Notes under the pieces: model-generated
What the model was told of the DNA's origin: nothing
Seen by the model: the letters and a program-made list of their open reading frames with translations, nothing else
The model's database searches: none
Part shown: positions 50,559 to 59,041 of the stretch, piece by piece
Layout: each line of letters opens with the position of its first letter
How positions within the stretch are numbered: the stretch's first letter is position 1
Made by a program: the position numbers and the translations under genes
Source of the DNA: CAYJPV01 sp964372095
GTDB taxonomy: Bacteria > Acidobacteriota > Vicinamibacteria > Vicinamibacterales > JAKQTR01
Assembly: GCA_964372095.1 (NCBI GenBank)
Contig: CAYJPV010000012.1
Location: 62,001 to 126,000, forward strand
Direction: 5' to 3'
DNA length: 64,000 bases

Positions 50559-50731
50559 CACCCCGACAGCGAAACTTCACCGTTCGTTCACGCCAGATTC
50601 ACGACATGAGGCCCCTTTTGGGTCTATATTCTTGGCCTGTGGGGAATCCGGGAACTGGACGCTGCCCCCGCCGGGCGGTGTCGGCGGGATCGTAGCGGCT
50701 CTGGGGGCTGTTCCCGGCAGCGGAGGCGACC

Positions 50732-53700
50732 GTGACACCACAACATGAACTGGCACGTCTGCCGCAGGCCGGCCGTCTGGGCCTGGACATCGGAGCGGTG
50801 TACGTCAAAGCAGCCGTCCTGGACGATGGCGGCAACATCACCGCCAGCTGGTATCGGGCGCACCATGGAGACCCGGCGAGCAGCCTGGCCGACATCCTGC
50901 GGGAACTCGACGCGTCCTGCCTCCTGGCGGCCGTCAGTCATGCCGGCATCACCGGCTCCGGTGCGTCGGTGGGTGAGCCGCTCGGCCTGACTCCGCTGGA
51001 CCTGGCCCGCTGCCAGGTGCGGGCGGTCCGCCAGAACGCAGGCCCCGTCGCGGCCGTCATGGACGTCGGCGGCGCCAGCGCGACGCTGATCCAGCTCGAC
51101 GAACAGGGCACGATCCAGAACTTCACCACCAATTCGCTGTGCGCGGCCGGCACCGGGGCCTTCCTCGACGAACAGGCCGACCGCCTCGGGATTTCGTACG
51201 ACCAGCTCGAGTCGTTTGCCCTCGTGGACGAACCGCCGACCATCGCCACCCGGTGCGCGGTGTTCGCGAAAAGCGATCTGATCCACCGCCAGCAGGAAGG
51301 ATGCAGCAAGGTCGCCATGTGGTCGGGCCTGTGCCGGGGCATGACGCGAACGTTGCTCGGCACGCTGCTGACCGGCCGGCCCCTGTCCGGGCTGACCGCG
51401 GTGATTGGTGGCGTGGCCCAGAACCGCGAGATCGTCCGCTGGCTGACGGCCTCGGCCCCGGATCACCTCATTGTGCCGCCCCTGCCCCACCTCCAGGCTG
51501 CGATTGGCGCCGCGCTGCTCGCACAGCCTCTGGCTCGCCCGCTCACCCCGGGTTCTCTTGCGCGGTCGGAGGCTGTCGCCCCGATCGAACGGTACTCCTG
51601 GCCGCTGTCGCTCGAACGCAGCACGTATCCGTCGTTCGAGGTGGCCGAGCGTTACGTGGACGCCGCCGCGAACGAGGTTCGTATCACCGCGTGGACGCCC
51701 GGATCGCACGTCTCCGCCTACCTGGGCATCGACATCGGCTCCACGTCCACCAAACTCGCCCTGGTGGACGACGACGAGCGGGTCCTGGTCGACATCTACC
51801 GGAAGACCTCGGGCGACCCGATCGGCGCGTCGGGCAAGCTCTTCCGGGCGCTGGCCGACCTGCTGGCGCGCACACGCAGCACCCTGACGGTCCTCGGCGC
51901 CGCCACCACCGGCAGCGGACGCAAGATCGTGGGGGCCATTGCCGGGGCCGACGCCATCATCAACGAGATCAGCGCGCACGTGACGGGCGCCATGCGCACC
52001 GACCCCGGCATCGACACGATCTTCGAGATCGGAGGCCAGGACGCCAAGTACATGTACGTGGTCGACGGCAACATGCGCCACGCGAACATGAACTACGTGT
52101 GCGCCGCCGGCACGGGTTCGTTCGTCGAGGAACAGGCGACGAAGCTGGGATACGCGGTCTCCGACGTCGGCCAGGCCGTGCTGGGGATCCATCCGCCTCG
52201 GGCGTCGGACCGGTGTACGGTGTTCATGGAGAGCGACGTGAGTCGCCTCGTGCAGGCGGGCGCCACCCGCGAAGACGCCCTCTCCGCGGTGATGGTGTCG
52301 GTGGTGAAGAACTACCTGAACAAGGTCGTCGGCAACCGGCCGCGCAGCCGGACCAAGGTCTTCTTCCAGGGTGCAACGGCCAGGAATCCCGGACTGGTGG
52401 CTGCCTTTGAACGTGTGCTCGGCGTGCCGGTGGTCGTCTCGCCGTACTGCCACGTGATGGGCGCGTACGGCGTCGCCCTGCTCGTCCGTCAGCAGATGCT
52501 GGCGCACCCGACGCCATCGCAGTTCCGGGGGCTGGATCTCGACCGGCGGCACGTCGACCTGCACACCGAACGGTGCGATCTCTGCAACAACGACTGCGCG
52601 ATTACGGTGGCGGAGGTCGAGGGGGTCGACGAGCGGCCGTCGTGGGGCTACCAGTGCGGCCGGGAACCCGGGGACACCCGGGCCAGGGTCAGTCCCCACG
52701 ATCGGCTGCTCAGACTTCGACAGAAGCTCTGGCGCGAAGCCGGCAGCGGCGTCCGCGTCCCGAACGATGCCCCGGTCATCGGCCTGCCGCAGGCCCTGAT
52801 GACCTACTCCTACCTCCCGCTCTGGCAACGGTTTTTCAACGAACTGGGCTTCGGCGTCCGCCTGTCCGGCGCGACCGACGACGACGTGCGCGAGGCCGGA
52901 ACCCGGCTCTCGGGCGCGGACTTCTGCTTCCCTGCCAAGGTGGCCATCGGCCACGTCGCACGCCTGGTGGCAGACACCCGCGTGACCTGGGTGTTCGTCC
53001 CGCAGATGGTCAGCGAAGAGGTCACGGAAGGACTGTCGGGCGCGTACGTCTGCCCGTATGTACAGGGGCTCCCGGCTTATGGCCGCAGCGCGCTGCGGCT
53101 CAACGGCCTCCCGACCGATCGGCTGCTCAGCCCTGTCGTCGATCTGCGTCACGACGTGCGCAGGATCGTTGCGGGGCTGCACCAGGCGCTCGGCCGTCCG
53201 CTCGGCCGCACGCGCACGCAGATGCGCGCGGCATGGGTCGCGGCGATGACGGCGCAGCGGGGCTTCGAAGCTCGATGCAAGGCCGAAGGACGGAAGGCCC
53301 TGGACGAAGCCCGTGCCCGCGGCGAGAAGCTGACCGTGTTGACCGGCAGGCCGTACAACATCTACGACAAGGGCCTCAATCTCGACTTGCCCCGCAAACT
53401 CGCCGATCAGGGCCGGACCCTGCTCCCGCTCGACATGCTCGACCCCGATGTCCCGCGTTTGCTGCCTCACTACACGAACATCTACTGGCTGTCCGGCAAA
53501 CGTATCCTCGGGGCCCTCGCCGAAGCCGCGGCCAGCCCGGACCTGGACCCCGTGCACCTGACCAACTTCAACTGCGGACCGGATTCGTTCCTGCTCAGCT
53601 ATGCCGAAGACATCATGGGCGATCGCCCCTTCCTCGCGCTGGAGCTCGACGAGCACGGCAGCGACACGGGCTACCAGACCCGCATGGAAGCGTTCGCGCA

Positions 53701-55057
53701 CGTGCTGTCACACGCGCCCGCCCGGCAGCTCCGCACGCCGCACGCCAGGCCGGAGCCCGATGACTTCAGAGCACGGACGCTGTGGATTCCGGCCATGCAT
53801 CCCGTGGGCACGCCGCTGGTGGTCGCCGCCTTCCAGCGCCACGGCTACGACGCCCGCGAGCTGCCGCCCGAGAACATGGAGACCTACGAAATCGGCCGAC
53901 GCGTCACGAGGGGCTCCGAGTGCCTGCCCACGTCGCTCACGATTGGGCGGTTCCTCCAGGTGATGGCCGCCGAGTCCAGCCACGGGTCCCACGCGCTGCT
54001 CATGCCGACGGCCCAGGGCCCGTGCCGGTTCGGCCAGTACTGCACGCTGCACCGCCAGATCCTGGACCGGGAGGGCTTTGGCGATGTCGCGTTACTGGCG
54101 CCCTCGAGCTACAACGCCTACTTCGGCCTCGATGGCGCCATCCGGCAGACGGCGTGGCAGGCCTTCGTCGCGGGCGACATCCTGCTGAAGGCCGTGTGCA
54201 AGACGCGGCCGTACGAAATGGATCCGGGATCCACCGACGCAGCCCTGGCTGACGCGATCCTGCAGGTCGCAGACACGCTGCGGACCGGCGCCGACCTGCC
54301 GGGCGCGGTGCGCCGGGCGGTGCGCCGCATCTCGTCAGTGCCGACACACCGGATGCCGCGCCGGCCGATCGTGGGGATTGTCGGCGAAATCTACGTGCGC
54401 AACAACACGTTCGCCAGCGAAGACGTCATCCGCTCGGTCGAGCAGTTCGGCGGCGAAGCCTGGATGTCGCCCCTGGGCGAGTGGATGCTGTACGTCTCGT
54501 CGCCGGACAACCAGTTCCGGCAACACGGACACTTCGATGCGCGCCCCTGGCGCACCGTGGCGACGTACTTGTGGATGAAACACTGGGAACGCCGGCTGTA
54601 CCGGGCCGCCGGGAGTTATCTCGCCGACCGCCACGAACCGGAGGCCGCGCGCGTGGTGTCGGAAGGCCGGCGCTGGCTGCCAGTCAACATCGGCGGAGAG
54701 GCACTCCTGACGGTCGGACGGACAGTCGCCTTCAAGGACCAGGGCGCAGCGCTCGTCGTCAACTGTTCGCCCTTCGGTTGCATGCCCGGCACGACCACCG
54801 CGGCAATCTTCCGGCAGATGTCCGTGGACCTTGGCCTGCCCATCGTCAGCATGTTCTACGACGGGTCGGGCAACCAGAACAGGCGCCTCGAAGCGTTCCT
54901 CCACAGCGCCACGGGCGGCGACCGTCCCGGCCCCCGCCAGATGGCGGCCGGCGTGCCAGGCCGGCCACTGCGGCACGGGGAACACCCGGTCCGGATCTTC
55001 AGGCGCGGCGACTCACCGGACGCGGGCGGTACCGGACCGGACCCGATGCCTGGGTAG
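50732..55057 (+). CDS. BadF/BadG/HgdC-type activase fusion with DUF2229 and HgdB-like region
   Basis: A 1441-residue protein. Two ASKHA ATPase domains lie at about 15-270 (LGLDIGAVYVKAAVLDDGG) and 330-590 (YLGIDIGSTSTKLALVDDDE), each with a conserved Cys in CAAGTGAF or CAAGTGSFVEEQ. Cys-rich RCDLCNNDCAITV (near 620) could hold another Fe-S site. From about 680 it matches DUF2229 and the 2-hydroxyglutaryl-CoA-dehydratase-like fold, with VNCSPFGCMPGT near 1350. Family members use ATP to drive low-potential electrons into dehydratases or benzoyl-CoA reductase. No partner enzyme gene is adjacent. GTG start with GGAGG 5 nt ahead. Confidence 0.9.
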   Translation: MTPQHELARLPQAGRLGLDIGAVYVKAAVLDDGGNITASWYRAHHGDPASSLADILRELDASCLLAAVSHAGITGSGASVGEPLGLTPLDLARCQVRAVRQNAGPVAAVMDVGGASATLIQLDEQGTIQNFTTNSLCAAGTGAFLDEQADRLGISYDQLESFALVDEPPTIATRCAVFAKSDLIHRQQEGCSKVAMWSGLCRGMTRTLLGTLLTGRPLSGLTAVIGGVAQNREIVRWLTASAPDHLIVPPLPHLQAAIGAALLAQPLARPLTPGSLARSEAVAPIERYSWPLSLERSTYPSFEVAERYVDAAANEVRITAWTPGSHVSAYLGIDIGSTSTKLALVDDDERVLVDIYRKTSGDPIGASGKLFRALADLLARTRSTLTVLGAATTGSGRKIVGAIAGADAIINEISAHVTGAMRTDPGIDTIFEIGGQDAKYMYVVDGNMRHANMNYVCAAGTGSFVEEQATKLGYAVSDVGQAVLGIHPPRASDRCTVFMESDVSRLVQAGATREDALSAVMVSVVKNYLNKVVGNRPRSRTKVFFQGATARNPGLVAAFERVLGVPVVVSPYCHVMGAYGVALLVRQQMLAHPTPSQFRGLDLDRRHVDLHTERCDLCNNDCAITVAEVEGVDERPSWGYQCGREPGDTRARVSPHDRLLRLRQKLWREAGSGVRVPNDAPVIGLPQALMTYSYLPLWQRFFNELGFGVRLSGATDDDVREAGTRLSGADFCFPAKVAIGHVARLVADTRVTWVFVPQMVSEEVTEGLSGAYVCPYVQGLPAYGRSALRLNGLPTDRLLSPVVDLRHDVRRIVAGLHQALGRPLGRTRTQMRAAWVAAMTAQRGFEARCKAEGRKALDEARARGEKLTVLTGRPYNIYDKGLNLDLPRKLADQGRTLLPLDMLDPDVPRLLPHYTNIYWLSGKRILGALAEAAASPDLDPVHLTNFNCGPDSFLLSYAEDIMGDRPFLALELDEHGSDTGYQTRMEAFAHVLSHAPARQLRTPHARPEPDDFRARTLWIPAMHPVGTPLVVAAFQRHGYDARELPPENMETYEIGRRVTRGSECLPTSLTIGRFLQVMAAESSHGSHALLMPTAQGPCRFGQYCTLHRQILDREGFGDVALLAPSSYNAYFGLDGAIRQTAWQAFVAGDILLKAVCKTRPYEMDPGSTDAALADAILQVADTLRTGADLPGAVRRAVRRISSVPTHRMPRRPIVGIVGEIYVRNNTFASEDVIRSVEQFGGEAWMSPLGEWMLYVSSPDNQFRQHGHFDARPWRTVATYLWMKHWERRLYRAAGSYLADRHEPEAARVVSEGRRWLPVNIGGEALLTVGRTVAFKDQGAALVVNCSPFGCMPGTTTAAIFRQMSVDLGLPIVSMFYDGSGNQNRRLEAFLHSATGGDRPGPRQMAAGVPGRPLRHGEHPVRIFRRGDSPDAGGTGPDPMPG

Positions 55058-55061
55058 TCCC

Positions 55062-56270
55062 CTACAGGTTGTACGTCAGGAAGGCGCCGGACAGGTCCGC
55101 GTTCGTGGCTGGCTTGGTCATGGTGGGGGCATGTCCGAAGGCCTCCACGAACCGGGGGTTCGCGACGAAACACGCCGCGCGCCACCCGCGAAAACGCGAC
55201 AGCGCGCGTCCCATTCCGGCGTAGAGCGACAGCAACGTGTCCCCGCCGGCTTCTCCGCCGATCCGTACCCCGTAAGGCGGGTTGAAACAGAAGACGCCGG
55301 GCTTCATGCCCGCCGCACGCGGCAGCATCTCGGCGACGTACTCCGGAGTGAGCGAGCGGACGTCCTTCTGCCCGATGACGATGGAGTGCTCGTACGCCGG
55401 TCCGGTCAACCGGGCGGCCCGGAGGTTGCCCACCATCGCCGGGATCAACGCGTCATCCACGTCAAGCGCCAGGATCTGCGGCACGGTGCCGGGATAGAGG
55501 TCCGGCGTGTCGACCGGCAAACCGGCAAACGCCGCGAGGTGGCGGAACGGCAGGTCGGCCGGGCGCCGGAGTGCGGCGCCCACCGCCAGGCCGGCGGCCT
55601 CGATCGGGATCGTCCCGCCGCCCGCCATCGGATCGACGAGCGGTTCCGAGCGCGCGTCCCATCGCGACAACATCACGAGCTGCGCCGCCATCGTCTCACG
55701 CAACGGAGCCGGCCCGGAGGCGACGCGCGCTCCCCGGCGGTGGCGGGCGCCCAGGCCGATATCGATACCGACGACCGTGCGGCGGTTTTGTGGCGTACCG
55801 GCGCGCCGCGCCACGAACACCACCTCCGGCGCATCGGCGTCCACTTCCGCCGTCACGCCTCGAGACGCGAGCGCATCGACGAGTGCGTTCTTGACGACGC
55901 CTCGCAACTGGAGCGGCGACGCCTCGAAATCATGGGCCGACCCCAGGTCCACCGAGAAGCGCAGGTGCCCGGCGGCAGGCAGTCGACTGTCCACCCGCAG
56001 CGCCGGCAGGAGCTCGTCGAACAGCGGCTCGAGCCTGACCGCCGCGCTCGAAAAGAGGTCCCACGAGATGCGAGACGACGTCCGGTGATGACACGCGGCC
56101 ACCCAGGCGATGCGGGCGTCGAAGGGGTACAACAACGTGGCCTCGCCTTCGCGACGGGGTGCGGGCACCCGGACCTCGAAGGGAGAACGCATGACGAGGC
56201 GTTTCAGCTCCGCCTCCATGACACGGTTGGCACCGCCGGATCCGGTCAGCCGCAGTTCATCACACCGCAC
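55062..56270 (-). CDS. THUMP-domain RNA methyltransferase (RlmL/Trm14-like)
   Basis: A 402-residue class I SAM-dependent methyltransferase. The N-terminal region (about 60-160) is THUMP-like. The catalytic domain has DPMAGGGTIPIEAAGLAVGA for SAM binding and FNPPYGVRIGG (the NPPYG form of NPPY), which is typical of N2-guanine methyltransferases acting on 23S rRNA or tRNA. The GTG start lies 4 nt after the stop codon of the upstream gene, so the two are co-transcribed. It is shorter than E. coli RlmL, which carries a second methyltransferase domain. Confidence 0.85.
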   Translation of the reverse strand: MRCDELRLTGSGGANRVMEAELKRLVMRSPFEVRVPAPRREGEATLLYPFDARIAWVAACHHRTSSRISWDLFSSAAVRLEPLFDELLPALRVDSRLPAAGHLRFSVDLGSAHDFEASPLQLRGVVKNALVDALASRGVTAEVDADAPEVVFVARRAGTPQNRRTVVGIDIGLGARHRRGARVASGPAPLRETMAAQLVMLSRWDARSEPLVDPMAGGGTIPIEAAGLAVGAALRRPADLPFRHLAAFAGLPVDTPDLYPGTVPQILALDVDDALIPAMVGNLRAARLTGPAYEHSIVIGQKDVRSLTPEYVAEMLPRAAGMKPGVFCFNPPYGVRIGGEAGGDTLLSLYAGMGRALSRFRGWRAACFVANPRFVEAFGHAPTMTKPATNADLSGAFLTYNL

Positions 56271-56274
56271 GGCG

Positions 56275-57093
56275 TCACCGGTCCGAGTTGTCGAGGCCGA
56301 ACCGGGCGGCCAGTTCGGCTGGAGTCACGAACCCGATCAGGTGGCGCCCCAGGTCGGTTCGTTGTCCGGGATCCAGATGCGGATAGCTGCCGTCGATCGA
56401 CGTCTGCGCGGCCGCCAGAGCAACCGTCCCGGCCGTCTCGTCGTCGGCGGCCAGAATCACCCCGAACTGCCGCGCTCCGGCCAGTTCGCGTGCCGCTTCG
56501 ACGAGGCGCCACACGCGGCTCCGCCGGGGAAACCACACGGTGGAGGCCGGGCCGTCGAGGCATTTGCCGTCCACGACGATCACGCACGCGTCCGTGATCA
56601 GACAGCAGTCGACACGCGCGAATCCTTCGAACGCCCACCACTTGTTGCGGCCGCGCTGCGCCAGCCGCTTGCCGAGTTGATTGAGCGCTTCGGCCTGCGC
56701 CGCAGCCACCAGGTCCGCGTCTGTCGAGAACAGCTTGCGTCGCCAGTCCCGGACCTCGTCACTCTTCGCTCCAAATGTGGAAGCATCCCCGACGCTCATG
56801 GCGCCCGGATGCTCGATCAGCCACTGGAGAAACGCCACAGGCGGCGCCAGCGGCCGGTCGTACACCGTACCCGTCCGGGCGGCCGGGTCGCGGGGCGTCT
56901 CTGCCGGCACGAGCCTGCCGAGCGCCTCCGGCCTGGGCCAGGCGAGGCCTGGCCGCTTCAGTGCGGCCAGCTCCCACAACGCACTCAGCCAGTGTCCGCC
57001 CCGCGGCCACCGCTCGAGCAATGTATCGACGACCGGCCGCACGCCACCCATCCGGTTCTCCTGTTCGCCCGCGATCGAATCACTCTGCGTCAT
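56275..57093 (-). CDS. Hypothetical protein, possible PD-(D/E)XK nuclease-like fold
   Basis: A 272-residue soluble protein that I cannot assign. Residues about 145-195 have an arrangement reminiscent of restriction-endonuclease-like folds: a Glu in WWAFEGFARVD, an Asp before CCLITDACVIVVDGKCLDG, and the DGK triplet following a hydrophobic strand. The remainder is helical and not recognised. It is co-transcribed with the RNA methyltransferase gene. A nuclease call is a hypothesis from motif spacing only. Confidence 0.6.
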   Translation of the reverse strand: MTQSDSIAGEQENRMGGVRPVVDTLLERWPRGGHWLSALWELAALKRPGLAWPRPEALGRLVPAETPRDPAARTGTVYDRPLAPPVAFLQWLIEHPGAMSVGDASTFGAKSDEVRDWRRKLFSTDADLVAAAQAEALNQLGKRLAQRGRNKWWAFEGFARVDCCLITDACVIVVDGKCLDGPASTVWFPRRSRVWRLVEAARELAGARQFGVILAADDETAGTVALAAAQTSIDGSYPHLDPGQRTDLGRHLIGFVTPAELAARFGLDNSDR

Positions 57094-57171
57094 CGCGACG
57101 AGTGTGACCGATAGCTGAATCGATTGCCACCGTCTTTCGCCGCCCGTGCCGCCGCCGTCCGGCGTTGCCGG

Positions 57172-57849
57172 TCAGGCCGGCGGTCGGCGGCCCAGAAAGA
57201 TCGTGTGGCGCGGGCCGCCCTTCTTCAACCGCGCGCGCACGCGCTCCACCTGCACCGCGAAGCCATGGTACCGCAGGCGCTGCTCGAACTTCCGGTCTTC
57301 CCAGGCCGACCAGATCCCGACCACGCCTCCGGGCCTGAGAGCGGCCCGGATGGCCGCGATCCCCTGATCGGCGTACAAGGCGGCGTTGCGCGACGTGGTG
57401 AAGGCATCCGGGCCGTTGTCGACGTCGAGCAGCACGGCATCGAACCGTGCCGGGCCTGCCTGCAGGGTGGACAGGACGTCGTTCACGTCGACGCGGACCC
57501 GAGGATCCTTCAGGGGGTGCCTGGCCAGCGCGCCGAGCGGCCCGTGGTTCCAGGCCACGACGGCCGGAATCAGTTCGGCCACAACGACCGTGGCCGTCGA
57601 CGGCAGCACATCGAGGGTGGCCCGGAGCGTAAACCCCATGCCGAGGCCGCCCACCAGCACGCCCGGCGCGTCGGCGCGCAGCAGGTGCCGGCAGGACAAA
57701 GGCGCGAGCGCCTCTTCGGAGCCGTGCATACGGCTCGACATCAGCGGCTTGCCGTTCGCCAGGATCACCAGTTCGTCGTCCTGGCGCATCAACGTCAGCG
57801 TCTCGCCGTCAGGCGTGCTGGCCTCACCGAGCAGTTCCCAGCGCTTCAC
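57172..57849 (-). CDS. Spermidine-synthase-like methyltransferase-fold protein
   Basis: A 225-residue protein with the polyamine-aminopropyltransferase/SAM fold: VLVGGLGMGFTLRATLDVLP for nucleotide binding, VVVAELIPAVVAWN, and DAVLLDVDNGPDA after the fourth strand. The spermidine-synthase gatekeeping motifs are partly changed, so the substrate may not be putrescine. The N-terminal beta-strands (LLGEASTPDGETLTLMRQDD) resemble those of SpeE-like proteins. No polyamine gene is adjacent. Confidence 0.82.
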   Translation of the reverse strand: MKRWELLGEASTPDGETLTLMRQDDELVILANGKPLMSSRMHGSEEALAPLSCRHLLRADAPGVLVGGLGMGFTLRATLDVLPSTATVVVAELIPAVVAWNHGPLGALARHPLKDPRVRVDVNDVLSTLQAGPARFDAVLLDVDNGPDAFTTSRNAALYADQGIAAIRAALRPGGVVGIWSAWEDRKFEQRLRYHGFAVQVERVRARLKKGGPRHTIFLGRRPPA

Positions 57850-57894
57850 CGCTCCATGATGACAGAAGCGGCAGGCCGGGCGGAGCGACCATCG

Positions 57895-58956
57895 TTACAC
57901 AGGCTTCCGGCCCATCTCCCGCACGAACCGGTAGTGCGAGCGCAGCGCGCCGGTGAAGGTGGCATTCTCGCGGCACACGATGCCCTGTTCCGCGCACACG
58001 TCGCGAACCACGTGCGCGAAGGCGGGATAGTGCACGTGGGCCACGCGGGGGAAGAGGTGGTGTTCGCGCTGGTAGTTCAGACCGCCCAGCACGAAGGTGA
58101 GGAACCGGTTGTCGGGCGCGAAGTTCGCCGTGGTGGCAATCTGGTGCACCGCCCATTCGGGCCGGTGCCCGTTGTCCTTCTGCATCGGGTGTTCCACGAC
58201 GTCCACCGTGTGTGCGAGTTGGAAGACGATGCTGAAGACCAGCCCCATGGCCATCGAGACGAGCACGTACACGCCAGCCACCCGACCGAAGGGGTGGACC
58301 GTCAGCGGAATGACGAACGCCGCGGCGAGGAACAGGACCTTGCCCACCAGCAGCGCCGCCAGGTCTCCGCCCCGCGGGTAACGCGTCTCGGCCCGGTCTC
58401 GCTTGCCCAGCACCAGTCGCTGCAGGTCGCTGTACAGGTAGCGCAGGTGGACGAACGTGTACAGGAACCACAGGTACACGTGCTGGTAGCGGTGCCACCA
58501 CCGCCACTGGTGATCTTCGCTCAATCGTGCCAGGGGCCCCAGTTCGATGTCCGCGTCTTCCTGCGGGATGTTCGTGTACACGTGGTGGCCGTGGTTGTGC
58601 TTGTCTTTCCAGAAGTACGAACTCGCACCAATCAGGTCGAGGGAGAAGCCGGCCAGGCGGTTGACCCAGGGCCGTCTCGAGAAGGTGCCGTGATTGCCGT
58701 CGTGCTGGACGTTGAAACCAATCCCCACCAGCGCCGTGGCGAGTACACTGCCCCAGACGGCCGCCAGCAGCGGCGTGCGCGTGTAGTACACGAGCATCAC
58801 GTACGCGCAGACAGCCGTGCCGAACAACCCGGCGGCTTTGGCGTACATGAGCGGACTGTCAACGGTCCGTCGGCCGCCGATCAGGGCTGAGACGCGCCGG
58901 TCCAGATCGATCTTGAGGACGGCTGGCGTCGCGAAGGCGATTTCAGTTGTGGGCAA
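57895..58956 (-). CDS. Membrane fatty-acid (acyl-CoA/acyl-lipid) desaturase
   Basis: A 353-residue membrane desaturase with the three histidine boxes: HDGNH near 85, HNHGHH near 119, and QREHH near 295, plus further helices between boxes 2 and 3. These hold the diiron centre that inserts a double bond using oxygen. It resembles linoleoyl-CoA desaturases. The start is a TTG, because the homologous N-terminal segment (IAFATPAVLKIDLDRRVSAL) precedes the first ATG; no ribosome-binding site is visible before it. It implies an oxic lifestyle. Confidence 0.9.
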   Translation of the reverse strand: MPTTEIAFATPAVLKIDLDRRVSALIGGRRTVDSPLMYAKAAGLFGTAVCAYVMLVYYTRTPLLAAVWGSVLATALVGIGFNVQHDGNHGTFSRRPWVNRLAGFSLDLIGASSYFWKDKHNHGHHVYTNIPQEDADIELGPLARLSEDHQWRWWHRYQHVYLWFLYTFVHLRYLYSDLQRLVLGKRDRAETRYPRGGDLAALLVGKVLFLAAAFVIPLTVHPFGRVAGVYVLVSMAMGLVFSIVFQLAHTVDVVEHPMQKDNGHRPEWAVHQIATTANFAPDNRFLTFVLGGLNYQREHHLFPRVAHVHYPAFAHVVRDVCAEQGIVCRENATFTGALRSHYRFVREMGRKPV

Positions 58957-59041
58957 GTATTGAGGGTACCACGGGCGTCATCGCAGGGTCAAAACCGCCG
59001 ACACGCGCCCCGCCGTCAGTCGTCGGGTGTGAGGCCCGGGC

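Noticed and set aside
50624..53701. Long open frame on the minus strand (about 1025 codons) opposite the BadF-type gene
   Set aside because: It is an antisense shadow of a high-GC gene whose plus-strand product has clear ASKHA domains; the minus product is low-complexity Arg/Gly/His-rich with no domain.
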